64,000 nt of DNA from assembly GCA_036346405.1 (NCBI GenBank), contig CM070546.1:94672955-94736954 (forward strand), read 5' to 3'. Each line of letters begins with the position of its first letter. The stretch's first letter is position 1. The DNA is from Phyllostachys edulis (Eukaryota > Streptophyta > Magnoliopsida > Poales > Poaceae). Positions 34,401 to 46,404 of the stretch are shown here, piece by piece. Below the pieces are notes generated by a model. The model saw only the letters and a program-made list of their open reading frames with translations. It was not told the DNA's origin and did no database searches. The position numbers and the translations under genes were made by a program.

Positions 34401-34590
34401 GCGTGACAGAGCAGTCTTGTCACGCCAGTTTACATGGCATGACAGGACTTAGCCCCACAGCGATCGACTTTTATAGCAACCCCTCTGGAACGGAAGGTAA
34501 TTTGGTGTGGCAGTACGGTTTGGCCATGCCAATAGGCATGGTGTGACACAACACTACGGTCATGCCATGATAAATGGTGTGACAAAGGAT
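34400..34590. repeat. Subterminal-type repeats of MULE A, internal copy
   Basis: This stretch is dense in GTGTGACA, GGCATGACA and TTGTCACGCC motifs like those in the terminal repeats (31250-31310 and 49385-49450). It marks the deletion edge of the transposase. It may be a misplaced piece of an inverted repeat. Confidence 0.6.
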
Positions 34591-34800
34591 TTGCCCGCCC
34601 GGGTCTGTTCGGACCATCCGATCGGAATCAGACTGTCCGATCGGAGGGTCTGTTCGGACCGTCCGAACAGCTCAGTTTGTTCGGACCGTCTGATCGGAAT
34701 CGGACCATCCGATCGGAGGGTCTGTTCGGATAGATCGTCTGTTCGAACAGGCCCTCCAATCGGATGGTCTGATTCCGATCGGACGGTCTGAACAGATCCG
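34590..34800. repeat. Palindrome-rich CGGACCGTCCGATCGG block
   Basis: Variants of TCGGACCGTCCGA and CCGATCGGA recur about ten times in alternating orientation, so the stretch can fold into many hairpins. Similar GGACCGTCCGA motifs occur near 49344 and 49373, next to the right terminal repeat. Confidence 0.8.
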
Positions 34801-35437
34801 AACCAAAATAGAAATAGAATAACATAAAAAATGCATAACTAATTCAAAGTAACTCCAAATCAAGTGAAACCAATTTTGATAATTTTCTTATTAACTAAAC
34901 TTTAATTTGGATTAGGTTTCAAACTTATATTTGTCCCAGAAATTATAGTTTTTGGAAATTAATCCAAAACCGAATTATTTTTTTTACACTAGAAAATGCT
35001 TTTAACTTTGGAAATTCATAACTAATTCATGTGAACTCCAATTGAGGTGAACCAAGTTATTTTGGTCTTATAATTTTATTCTCTATTTATATATGTAATC
35101 TTTATCTCCACCACTGTTCTACAAAATTTCACTAAGTAATTAAAATTGGATGAATAGTAACCAAAGTGTATTTTTCAGCCTTTTTGCAAAACTTGATTTT
35201 CAAACTATTATAACTTTCACTTGCTAACTCCAAATGGAATAATTATTTTACCTAAATTCATCTAAAATCATCATCTAGCTACTGTACAAAATTCATGCAT
35301 TTTTTAGCACTTTGAATTTTTAGGATCGTCTGAAAAATGAAAAACATTTTAAATGAATAAAATAACCTTCAATTAAATTCAAAAATATTTTATTACATGT
35401 TCCAAGCATATGGGTGACACAACATGTTATGCCAATA
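34801..35437. other. AT-rich interior of MULE A
   Basis: Low-complexity AT-rich sequence with CATAACTAATTCA-type phrases repeated (34829 and 35015). No gene is supported. Confidence 0.5.
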
Positions 35438-35571
35438 TTTAGGGTTTACGGTTTAGGGTTTTAGGTTTTAGGGTTTAGGGTTTTAGATTCAGGTTTACGT
35501 TTAGGTTTAGGTTAGGGTTTTAGGGTTTAGGTTTAGAGTTTACGATTTTAGGGGTTAGGGTTTTAGGGTTC
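35438..35571 (+). repeat. Degenerate interstitial telomere-like tract
   Basis: About 134 bp consist of TTTAGGG and close variants (GGTTTTAGGG, GGTTTAGG, GGTTTACG). This is the plant telomere repeat with frequent single-base changes. It is embedded in MULE A. Confidence 0.88.
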
Positions 35572-35589
35572 CGATTAACCAACAACTCT

Positions 35590-36010
35590 CTTTACTGACT
35601 GCAACTATGACACCACTCTTTACAAAGTAAGACGTGATAACATTCTGCCTTGCTCGCATTTCAGATCGACTTGACAACACTGACCTCCTCGGCTTTTCAG
35701 ACTGAAAAGAAAGGACTCTACAAAGAAGGACGTGACAACACTCTGCAAAGTAAAACATGACAACACTCTGCAAAGTAAAACGTGACAACACTCTGCCTCC
35801 TCAGCTTTTCAGACCGAAAAGACATAACTCTGCAAAAGCAGGACATGACAACACTTTGCAAAGTAAAACATGACATCACTCTGCCTCCTCAGCTTTTCAG
35901 ACCAAAAAGACATGACTCTACAAAAGCAGGACGTGACAATACTCTGCAAAGTAAAATGTGATATCACTCTACCTCACCAGCAACTTTTCATAAAAACAAG
36001 ACAACACTCT
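35590..36010 (+). repeat. Tandem repeats, about 88-bp period
   Basis: Units contain CTGCAAAGTAAAACGTGACA, CTGCCTCCTCAGCTTTTCAG and GACCGAAAAGACATGACTC. The block CTGCCTCCTC is at 35793 and 35881, giving a period of 88 bp. Three to four degenerate units lie between the telomere-like tract and the next gene's TATA box, so they are candidate promoter repeats. Confidence 0.8.
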
Positions 36011-36061
36011 GCCTCGCAGGCTACTCACATAAAATTAACCACACCACGCCAAACATGTGGC

Positions 36062-36070
36062 TTATAAAAG
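36062..36070 (+). promoter_or_regulatory. TATA box of the GRF-like gene
   Basis: TTATAAAAGG lies about 85 bp upstream of the ATG at 36148 and follows the 88-bp repeat array. A start site near 36095 would fit. Confidence 0.55.
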
Positions 36071-36147
36071 GAGGTGGAAGAGATCTGGGAGAGAACACTA
36101 CACAACCAAACCCAACACTACACTAGAGCTTGCTTCACCACGTCGGG

Positions 36148-36886
36148 ATGGACAAGATGCAGAAGAAGCAATAGGACAAGATGAAGAAGCAATGAGACGA
36201 GACCCGCGAACAAGTGGACCGGGATGAATAAGCAAGGGCTGCTGCGGCCCAGGACAAACAAGCAGAGCGTGCCAGGAGGTCACCTCCCCGCAATGACGCC
36301 CCCCGTAGCAACAACCCCATCCTGAACGTTCCAACCGAGCGTTCGCCGCAATACTCACCCGAGGGGGAGACGGCACCCCTCTATTGGTGCAAGCACCCAT
36401 GCAAGTTCTTCAAGTCCAAGCAGCGGCTCAGCTTGTGCATGTGTTACTGGGATTGCGTGAACTACTCCTGTGACTATCCCGACCACTGTTGGGACACGAG
36501 TAGCTATCGGCAGCTGGTAAGGATCAGTTACAGTGTGTTCCCTTACTATTTCTCTTTCAAAGTACGCACTAACAACCTCTCCGATCTACCCGTAGTCCCC
36601 GGATCCGTTATGTGGCTACCGCAAGTGGATCGACCTAGAGATCCACCTACATGACCAGTGGACTCTCGACTACGACGAGTGGGATGCCAAAAGGGCCCAC
36701 GAGATCCGGGAGGAGCACCGCAACGATAAGCAAAACGAGTGTATACGTCGAAAGACGAAAGATCATCTCGAGGCGTGCAGGTGCAGGGAGCACAAGGCTC
36801 GCGAGAGGGAGTGCAAGAAAAAGAGGGAAATGGCGGCCGAGGCCAAAGAGGCCAGCGAGGAGTTCAACGCCGAGCTCGCAAGGTAG
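36148..36886 (+). pseudogene. MULE A Cys-rich GRF-like accessory gene, broken
   Basis: Two exons, 36148-36516 and 36596-36886, join in phase at CAGCTG|GTAAGG and CCCGTAG|TCCCCG, giving about 219 codons. Exon 1 has a basic/acidic N-terminus, then a Cys cluster WCKHPCKFF, LCMCYWDC and YSCDYPDHCW. Exon 2 has CGYRKWIDLEI and a charged helical, probably coiled-coil tail ending in AELAR. The C-x2-Y-x2-WID-x-E motif resembles the end of GRF-type zinc fingers found with plant MULEs. Three in-frame stops (TAG at codon 9, TGA at codon 16, TAA near codon 27) lie upstream of the first Cys, so the present ORF is broken. A start at a later codon is possible. Its role in transposition is unknown; nucleic-acid binding is a guess from the fold. 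Confidence 0.6.
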
Positions 36887-38085
36887 GGAAAATGGCCTCG
36901 GTCTACGTAGTAGGTCGAGCCATTCTGTACTAGTCTCTCGAAGGTCGAATTTGTTTCCATTCCAAAAAGGCGCATATGTATCGTAGGAGTACTTGGGTTT
37001 GTTGCATCGTGCATGATGTTGTTTCTTAAGCACGTAACCAAACCATGTGCGCCGTCTAATTCCCAGCTTTATTATAAAGTCTATTTTTATTCGCAACTTC
37101 AAATCTCGTCGTCTTTTCGCATTCAGTTCTTCGCGTAGCAAGGCATCCGACAACATAAAAAAACGAGTTCTGGAAGTAGGCACGAAATGGTCTATGACCA
37201 CAAAGTGACGAAGAGCACCACCTATCATTCCAGTAGAATGTCTACGTATCTTTCATCAGCGGTACTGTTTATCATATGTCCATCCTTGTGCCTCATGTTG
37301 TACCACACAGTCTACATATGAGTCATTTTTTTCAGGATGCAATATGTATCACTTCTACCAAATACGTTTCTATGCCATGCCCTATATTTTCTTTCTACGT
37401 ATATGCCATGCCCTATGATGACGATGTTCTAATATTTGTCTTTTTTGGGTGCGTGCCTTTTGAGACACGGCCTGGAAATATTGTGCGGATGTTTATGATG
37501 GATATATATGCTGAAGTGTCAAAGGTTATGATGGATATATATGTTGAAGTGTCGATATATACTCTTAGTTAAAAGGTTGATGTTATATTTGGTTCATAGA
37601 TAGATTCTCTATTTTTAAGTTATGGATTGTTAAATGTTATATGTACATAGTGTTATGTATCATTGTAGCTATATATCACTGTACCTTCAATTGTTTTTGA
37701 TCTTTCAAAAGGAAGTCCCTTTGTTGCCATCTTACCACCAAATCCTAAGGTTTCAAATCCATAAATCAAGTTTGAACTAAATTCAACCATGACCTTGATT
37801 CATAATTTAGAAACCAACTGCATCACGCATGCAAAAGCAAAGCACGTTAGCCCCTGTCACACCATAATTTTTTTACCATAAAAACCAGTGATCATCTCTG
37901 GAAAATAATTTATTTAAATACTATAATACTTATCATGAATAAATATAATTTTTTCCAAATTTTTATATCTTAATTCAACTTTGTAAAAATTCAAACCAAG
38001 TTCTAAAAGCCCTTGCTGTTAATGAATTAAAATAAGAAGAATAAATCTTGAACAGTAAGGTTAGAAATTTTATCTATGTACTAGA
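36887..38085. other. Right interior of MULE A before the copia
   Basis: AT-rich sequence with a short duplication (GATGGATATATATG at 37498 and 37531). No gene is supported. Confidence 0.5.
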
Positions 38086-38090
38086 TTATC

Positions 38091-39886
38091 TGTAGGACCG
38101 AATAGGCGACTAGAGGGGGGTGAATAGGAGCACGCCCACTTTTTCACTTCGATCGGATTCAACAAGAGTTTCACTCCGATAGCTATGAAAGCTATGAAGA
38201 TCAATATACAAGTACATCAGAAGACTTGTATTGAATCCAGACCAAAACCCTAAAGCAAAAGACCAAAAACCCTAATAAGAGGTGCGGTCTGACCGACGAC
38301 CAATGTGCGGTCTGACCTCTCCGGCCGGACTGACCGGCGGCAAAGAGGCGGACTAACCGGGGGCCAGACTGACCGAAGGCCAAAGCTCGGACTAACCGAC
38401 TTCACGATGAACAGCGCAAACAACCCAAAAACCAAAACTCAAATTGGTCTAACTTTTGATCCGTAAGGCCAAACTCCACGAAATTTGAGACACACCTTCT
38501 CTATGATAATAGGAACCTATTCCAGTCAAAGATCGCAGAGATCTATGCCAAAGTTCCTATTTTTTTTAGTTTGATCGAATTGTGCTAAAAAACCGAGTTA
38601 GAATCGAAATATGATCTAGAGACTTACTCGTGAGTGATTGATGATCAAGATAATCCTAGATGGGTTCGCACGTGTCACAGCAAGTTAGATCAAGGCAAGA
38701 AACCAAGCAAAACTCGCGGATCAAAGAACGACTCAAAATCACCAAAATAGAGGGAAGGAACACAAGGAGACTCATCTTTGAGAAATCATGCATAGATTGA
38801 TTTGAGACTGAGAGGATTTACAGCCACTCCAACCAGGAGGACAAGAGCTCAATTCATGAGCACACACTCAACTCATCTCTCTAGAACACTAAGCCTCTCC
38901 TTTCCTCTCTAAGTCCCTAAAACAAAAGTAGGGTTTTTCAAATGAAGTCCTTAAGGGTGCTGGACAGCAGCCACCCCTATTTATAGTGGAGGCCTAGTTT
39001 CTAGAAGAGTAAACCCTAATGGGCTCCCGTTAAGCCCACACACAAACGGGTTACACACGCACGTATTTTAAAGCGCTATCTTCAACTCCTCTTGACCTAA
39101 ACCACTTCTCCATGCGTCGTCTCGTGCCGTGGTTTAGCCAAAAGGTTACCAAGGCGGTATTTCGTAAAATTACCAAAATACCCCTTCCCGATCCTTCTCC
39201 GAAGACGAGTCCAATCTTGGTGAAGCAAACGCCTGCTTCGCCACATGTAGGTTGATCAACGGCACTCATTGTGTCGGCAAATCTCTCCCGTCCGGCTCCC
39301 ACCGAAACCACCAAAGAACTTACACCGACCCCTGCGCCACTTGATCCAACCCGTCGCACCGAATTACCCGTTCGGTCACCTTTATCCAATTTGCGCCATA
39401 CTTGAATCCGTTGACCTCACCCGACATCCTTGATCGTTCTGAATCTCAGTTCTCCAAGCTTAGTCCCGATCATCCTCGCCGTTGACCGTCATTGACCTCC
39501 AAGCGTCCTGCACAACAATAGACAAAGAAATCGATTTCGGCAACAAGTTCTTCACAACTTGACCCACGTTAGTGAAAATATGCATTATGCAACACATATG
39601 CACTGAAGCCCATGAACTTGACCTATCCCAAAAATCATCGCCACCGATTGGCCGATGAACAGCACAAAATCGGTCAGACCGCCATTTAATGGCGGTCGAT
39701 CGATCTTAATTTTGAACACCGGCTCGACCGCCACGGTCTCGACAATATTTGAACGCCGCTCGACCAAGACTTGACTCGACAAATTTTCAACCTTTGACGA
39801 AAACGTATGATTTGACAAACTGAAAATACCATTTGCCAATTGTAACATCATCCTAAGATCATGAGCATATCCCCATGATATCCATA
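38091..39886 (-). repeat. 3' LTR of the nested copia
   Basis: Starts TGTAGGACCGAATAGGCG and ends CATGATATCCATA on the plus strand. The last bases are ATA where the other LTRs have ACA. It is about 1.8 kb and aligns throughout with 47458-49227. Confidence 0.95.
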
Positions 39887-39900
39887 ATCTCCCCCTTGAT
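39887..39900 (-). promoter_or_regulatory. Polypurine tract of the nested copia
   Basis: The minus strand reads ATCAAGGGGGAGAT directly before the 3' LTR. Confidence 0.85.
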
Positions 39901-41259
39901 GAACACATTGGCAATCTCCTCAAAAATGCAAATTGGAGGTTCGAAAAGTAAAGAAACACTCGTTTTCGCGCAAAGGCATAACTTGGTTCAAATGAAAGAG
40001 AAAGCAATGAAAATGACCAAGCTGGCTCCAGAATAGCATAGTCAAGTGAGATAAGGCAAAAGAAAGCAAGAAAGCTTCAATTTCCAAAAAGTTTCAAAAT
40101 CTCACTTAAGGTCCATATGAAAGAACAATTGTTCAATTTTACATTTGATCAATGTGAGGAACCAAGAAATGCAAATGAGATGCTCCCCCTCACTATAATC
40201 ATCCTGAAAATTTCATTTTCTCCCTATTTCTTTATTTTTACCATTTCTCCCCTTTTGACAATGGATTCATCAAGATGCATAGAGGAAGATAGAGCACGAA
40301 TGACATGGAATGACTGCAATTTAAATTAATCAATTTTTAGCAAAGGGGGCCATGAGAACTATCCAAGAGGACTGTACAAGTATTACACCAAGCCATATTA
40401 TGTGAAGAAGCTATTGTAAATCATGGCAAATCATATATAGCAAAGCTAAAGCCAAAAGAGCAATAATCTGTGATTAAAAGAAAGTTTAGCATGTTAAGGT
40501 GCGCAAGATCATAGTTCAACCAAAGGTATCTAAAAATGAGTCAAGCCATGTCAATAAATTAAATGGAACCAAGAAGCTAAAATTGAGCCAATTTAGAGCG
40601 CTATGAGATCAATGTTGAATCAATTTGTTCAAGCACTTTGAAATTTAGCACATTAAGCACTTGCTAAAATTTTTATTGGTTTTATCTTAGCAAAGCAAGT
40701 CCTGGACTAGGAGCCATCCACATCTACCTCCTAAGCTTTAACCAATTTTCACAATTTGTTTTGTTTTTAGCCATGTGCTAGATCTCAAGCCTTGCCGTGA
40801 CCATCCCAAGCAAGAAGCTTAAAAGAGTGGTCTAGGTCATCCAAAACACCCCCTGAGTTCATGTCTAGTACAATGGCAAGCCGACCCATGAGAAAGAATT
40901 GATGAGATCAGTTTTTTCGCACAAAAAATATCATTTTTCATTTGCTTGACTTAGGAAATAGCATAGCTCAATCTAAAACCCAAATTAGATTCAAGACTCA
41001 ACTTAGCCTATTTGACATGGCATGAATCATGAGAGGATCACTATGGCAAAACTAATCAGAGTTAGCATGGCAAAAGCTAAGCTAAACATGGAAAGTCATG
41101 ATAAACCTAGCAAACTAGCACAAGACATGGCAATGTATAAAGAATGAAATCATGTCACACAAGGATAATAATCATAGCTCCGTGATTTTATATTACAATG
41201 CAAGTTGCTGATTTTAAAATGCAATATGGTACAATGAATGCAAAAGATCCAACTCCCCC
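39901..41259 (-). other. 3' non-coding zone of the nested copia
   Basis: About 1.36 kb of A-rich sequence between RNase H and the polypurine tract. SIRE-type elements often have an env-like ORF here. I see only small open frames and no envelope-like domain. Confidence 0.6.
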
Positions 41260-42512
41260 TCAAAACAGGCCAAGAGGACTAATAACTCCCAACTCTCCCC
41301 GCAAAGAAGCAAAATGAGAAGAATCAAGAGCCTTAGTGAAAATATCCGCAACTTGCTGCCCAGACTCTACAAAGTGAAGCACAACAACACCCTTCTCTAC
41401 ATGGTCTCTAAGGAAATGATATCGAATGTCAATGTGCTTGGTCCTAGAGTGTTGCACTGGGTTTTTGGCAATATTTATGGCACTAGTGTTGTCACAGAAA
41501 AGAGGGACACTCTCCAAAAACAACCCATAATCCTGCAGAGTAGACAAGATCCAGAGAACCTGAGAGCAACTCATCGGTCATAGCCTACATACTCTGCCTC
41601 AACAAAGGATCAGGCAACAGAGGATCGCTTCCTAGAAGACCAAGAGATAAGAGATGTGCCTAAGAAATGACAAGTGCCAGATGTACTTTTCCTATCCACT
41701 CTACACCCCGCAAAATCAGCATCAGAAAACGCTCGAATGGAGAGAGCAGAATCAGAAGAATACCAGAGTCCAAAATCAAGAGTGTCTTGGAGGTACCTGA
41801 AGATGCGACGCACTGCTTGACGATGTGAGGCACGAGGGGAAGCCTGAAATCGAGCACACAGACACACAACAAACTGTATGTCTGGCCTCGATGCCGTGAG
41901 GTAGAGGAGGGAGCCAATCATGTCATGCAGACTCTTCCGTCCTCGGGCTCTCCATCCTCATCAGGATCCAGCACGGTAGAAGTGGCAATGGGAGTAGACA
42001 TTGGCTTGCTGCTTCCCATGTCGAAGTGCCAAAGATGGTCCTTTGTGTACTTGCTTTGATGAATGAAGGTTCCTTCTTTGAGTTGCTTGACTTGAAGACC
42101 AAGGAAGAAAGTAATTCGCCCATCATGCTCATCTCGAATTCCCTGCTCATAGAATCTGAAAATCTGGACACAAGGCATGAGAAGAACCACCGAATATGAT
42201 GTCATCCACATAAATCCGAACCAGTAAGAAATCACTGCCATGCCTGAGAGTGAATAAGGTTTTATCTACTATTCCCATTCTGAAATTATTTTTAAGCAAG
42301 AAACTCTTAAGCCTATCATACCAAGTTCTAGGGGCTTGCTTCAATCCATACAAGGCTTTGGAAAGCTTAAACACATGGTTTGGGAATTTGAGATTTTCAA
42401 AACTCTGGGGTTGCTTGACATACACCTCTTCTTCTATGAAACCATTAAGGAAAACACTCTTGACATCCATTTGAAAAAGCTTAAAGACCTTAAATGTCGC
42501 GAAAGCTAGCAA
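41260..42512 (-). pseudogene. Copia RT and RNase H, broken
   Basis: Minus-strand pieces 42147-42512, 41918-42241, 41610-41921 and 41260-41574 form the C-terminal half of copia pol. RT shows MDVKSVFLNGFIEEEVYV, ALYGLKQAPRTWYDRLK and the active box YVDDIIFGG. RNase H shows SLISWSSRKRSSVA, FCDNTSAINIAKNPVQHSRT and the ending VADIFTKAL. The first third of RT is missing: homology starts at about LLAFATFK, directly after protease-side sequence. Frames shift near 42170 and 41920, and a stop separates 41610 from 41574. These enzymes would copy RNA to DNA in the element particle. Confidence 0.9.
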
Positions 42513-43033
42513 TATGCGAATGGCAAATCTCTAATCAAATCTTTGCTATTGATTCTGGTCAAATGGTCGAAGCCTATATGTCCAAGCCTACGGTGCCACA
42601 ACACTAGATCACGAGAGTCTGAAGCCACAAGACACCTAGGGCTGGATGAAGAAGAGATGCTAAAATCAGTACTAAAGATCTTCTGAAACCAAGAGATCCC
42701 AAAGACACGCTCACCCGAGAAGTCTAGTACTCTACACTCATCATTCTTGAACCTCACTTCCAAACTCTCATCAAGAAGCTGAGAAATAGATAGAAAATTA
42801 TACCTCAGCTTACTTACCAAAGCGACATCCTTAAGCAAGAAGTTATTATTGATGCGCACTGTGCCCTTGGCTGTCACAGTCCCGGTAGAAGCATCCTCAA
42901 ACGTGATCAACTCATTGCCAGATGCACGTGTGAGGGAGGAGAACCATCTAGAATCTCCAGTCATGTGTCGAGAACACCCAGAGTCAACAAGCCATATATC
43001 CTCCTTCCTCGCATCTACGCACCTACATGGCAT
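42513..43033 (-). pseudogene. Copia protease and GAG pre-integrase, truncated
   Basis: One open frame reads the aspartic protease motif WLVDSGCSRHMTGD (active site D-S-G), then RYNFLSISQLLDE and the GAG pre-integrase segment LWHRRLGHIGFDHL. Homology ends at LIRDLPFA, where the integrase zinc finger and core should follow. Instead the sequence runs straight into the middle of RT at about 42512. Around 2 kb of pol is therefore deleted. Both sides share a short CGCATATTGC-like stretch at the joint. Confidence 0.88.
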
Positions 43034-44736
43034 AAGTAGGGAACATCTCGTGCCTCAAGATCAAGTTAGTGATAAAAGACTTGGGAATCCAGTACTGAGT
43101 CACACAATGCTTGGAAACAGCAGTAGAAACAACAGTAAAATGGTTAGAGAGATAATCATAAGAATGCACAAGTGAAACACCTAGACCTCTTCGAATCGAC
43201 CTACCAAAAGGTCGGTACTCCCCCTGTCTAGATGCTACCTGTGGTCTCTCCTCACGATATCCTAACCCAAAATGCCGCCTAGAGCCACCAAAAGAGTCAA
43301 AGAAGTCATCTACGAACTTAGGCCTATGTCTAGCAGAAAAGACAGACTGTCTAGCTCTAGAGACAGTAGAAGGTGAAGGAACTCCTCTAATAGACCTCAA
43401 AGCACGCACTCTCTCCTTCCTCTCACTCTTAGCTCTACGGAAGCAAAACTCAACTATGTGGCCATCCTTCTTGTAGAAGATGCAATGATACTTGACCTTT
43501 TGATAGGTCTGATCTGCTGACTTAGAAGTATCTGTCTTGCTAGAAGGGGTTTGGTCAAAACCTGTAGATCTAAAGACTATCTTAGATGGCTCAGGGGGTT
43601 CTACCTCAAACAAGCCACTCTTAACAGTTCTCACAATCTTAGGTGGGTGATTCTTAGAATTCTCTAAATAATTAAATCCTAGGCCACTATTCTTCACACT
43701 CACCTTAGATTGATCAAGGATCATATTAAGGTTCTTCTTCCCACTAGAAAATCTCTCAAGAGTCTTTTTGAGGTAATCATTTTCTTTGGTTAGGTCCTTA
43801 CAGGTGACACACCTATTCGACTTGATTGTCCTAGCAAGTTTTTCTTTAACAAGAGCTACTACAACCTTTAAAGCCTCACAAGACACACAAGAAGCATTCT
43901 TAATCCTACTCACTTGCTCTTTGAATTTGACTCTAAACGTCTCTTGTATCTCATCTAAATTTGTTCCAATTTTAGTACAAAAAGCACAAGAAGCAGAATC
44001 AATAACTTTCTTGGAAACAGTCATGGATATGGATTGTTTAATTTTAGATTTCTCCTCTAGAGTCTTATTCAAAGCATCATTCTCAACTATGAGTTTATAG
44101 CAATTTTCACATGAAGCAGTCTAGAATGAAGAACCATTTCAGTCATTTCTTTCATTTTAATTTTATTATCCTTACAATAAGAGCAAGTGTGACTAGCATC
44201 AAATTTCAGCAATTCTTTTGTAGTACTATCTAACATCAATTCAAGCAAAGCACAATTTGAGCAAGGTGAAGGAATAACATCTATAGCAGTCACATCTAGA
44301 GCAATAGCATCCATGCAAGCAGGACTAGATTTGAGAGATTCTAGTTCATCTAGAGCATCTTTAAGTTGATTAGCAATAGAGGAATGAGCAGATTTCAGTT
44401 TGGTCAATTCATGATGCAAGCTAGAGTAAGAATCACAATCATCAGCAGGATTAATGGATTTGAGCCTAACCACCTCTAGGTTCAAGTTGTCAATCATGAT
44501 ATCCTGTTCCTTAATCATTTTAGCTTACCTTTTCAGATTTCGTTCAGCAACAACTAAAGCACGTTTCATCTCATCTGGTGAAACGCATACCTCGTCGGGA
44601 TCGCTGAAAAGCTCATCGTTGTTGGAGGAGTCGATGTCGTGGCTGTTCTTGGCCATGAAGCACATGCTGATGAAGTCCTGGGCCTCTTCTTGCCATGGGA
44701 ATCATCGTCGTCGTCCTCTATCCCCGAGTCCACATC
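43023..44736 (-). pseudogene. Copia gag, C-terminal part with zinc knuckle
   Basis: Two frames (44087-44518 and 43023-44072) continue the gag of the nested copia below the solo LTR. The upper part is a heptad-rich coiled coil with scattered Cys pairs (CAFC, CVSC, CVTC). A degenerate zinc knuckle reads HCIFYKKDGHIVEFC, with Tyr where the second Cys is expected. A basic Ser-rich region follows. A frame break occurs near 44087. Gag would form the element particle; the coiled coil probably mediates assembly. Confidence 0.75.
44732..44736. repeat. Target duplication (left) of the solo LTR
   Basis: ACATC here is repeated at 46405-46409. Confidence 0.9.
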
Positions 44737-46404
44737 TGTTGGACCGAAAAGGCGACTAAATAGGGGGTGAATAGGAGCACGCTCACTTTTTCACTTTGAT
44801 CAGATTCAACACAAATTTCACTCCAATAACTATGGAAGCTATGAAGATTAATATACCAGTACAGCGGAAGACTAGTATTGAATCCAATCCAAAATCCCCA
44901 AAGCAAAAGACCAAAACAGAGAAACACAAACCCTAATGCAAAGGGCCGGACTGACCTCAGGCAAAAGTGTGGTCTGACCTTGGGCCGGACTGACCTCAGG
45001 TAAAAGTGCGGTTAGACCTCAGGCACGATGAACAGCACAAACAGCCCGAAAACTAAAACTCAAATTGGTCTAACTTTTGATCCGTAAGGCCAAACTCCAC
45101 AAAATTTGAGACACACCTTCTCTAAGATATTAGGAACCTATTCCAATCAAAGATCACAGAGATCCATGCTAAAGTTCCTATCTTTTTCAGTTTGAACGAA
45201 GGTGGTTCAAAAATCGAGCCAAATACGAAATATGATCTAGAGATTTGCTAGTGGGTGATTGATGATCAAGATGATCCTAGATGGGTTCCCACATGTCATA
45301 GCAAGTTAGATCACGGCAAGAAACCAAGCAAAAACTCACGGATCAAAGAAAGACCCCAAATCACCAAATAGAGAGAAAGAAAGCAAATGAACTCATCTTT
45401 GAGAGAACTTTCTTTGGATTGATTTGATATGGTATTGGTTTACAGCCACTCCATCAATGGAGGACAAAGACTCAATACATTAGCATGAAATCAAATCCAA
45501 CTCTCTAAAACCCTAACCTCCACTAATCCTCTCCCTAAGCAACCAAGCAAAACTAGGGTTTTCAAATCATGAAAGGGTTGAAGGGGGTGCAGCCACCCCC
45601 CTCCTCTATTTATAGTGGAGGCTTAGACCTTCTAGAAGATTGAACCCTAATGGGCTCCTATTAAGGCCCACACACAAATGGGTCACATACGTACGTATTT
45701 TAAAGCGACGTCTTCATCTCCTCTTGACCTAATCCACTTCATCATGCGCCATCTTGCACCGCGGGTTGGCAAAAGGTCACCAAGGCGGTATTTGATAAAA
45801 TTACCAAAATACCCCTTCTCGATCTTTTTGCAAAGACCGAGTCCCATCTTCGTGAGGCATCTCCATGCTTCACCACGTGTAGGTTGATCCAACGGCTCTC
45901 ATCATGTCGGCAAGTCTCTCCCACCCGGCTCTCACCGAAACCACCATGGCACTTGCACCGACCCCCGCACCGCTTGATCCAACCCGTCGCACCGAACTGC
46001 CTGTTCGGTCACCTTTGTTCCTTTTGCGCCATGCTTGACTCCATTGACCTCACCCGGCATCCCCGATCGTTCTGGACCTCAGCTCTTCAAGCTTAGTTCC
46101 GATCATCCTCGCCGTTGACCGTCATTGACCTCCAAGCAACCTGCACAACAACAGACAAAGAAATTGATTCCGGGAACAAGTTCTTCACAACTTGACCCAC
46201 GTTAGTCAAAACATGCATCATGCAACACATATGCCATGAAATCCATGAACTTGACCTAACCCAACACTCATCACCACCGATTGGCCGATGATCAGCAAGA
46301 GCATTCCAAACTTCGACGAAAACTCGTGATTCGACAAACCTTTAACGACATTGCCAATTGTACCATCATCCTAAGATCGTGCACATATCCCCATGATATC
46401 CACA
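44737..46404 (-). mobile_element. Solo LTR of the same copia family, in gag
   Basis: A 1,668-bp LTR starts TGTTGGACCGAAAAGGCG and ends CATGATATCCACA. It is flanked by ACATC on both sides (44732-44736, 46405-46409). It aligns with both LTRs of the host copia, but with more differences and small deletions (for example in the GGTCTGACC block near 44950), so it comes from another family member. No internal region is present, which is the usual product of LTR-LTR recombination. Confidence 0.95.

Noticed and set aside
39901..41259. An env-like gene in the nested copia
   Set aside because: The region has only short frames with no membrane or coiled-coil domain of the kind expected.
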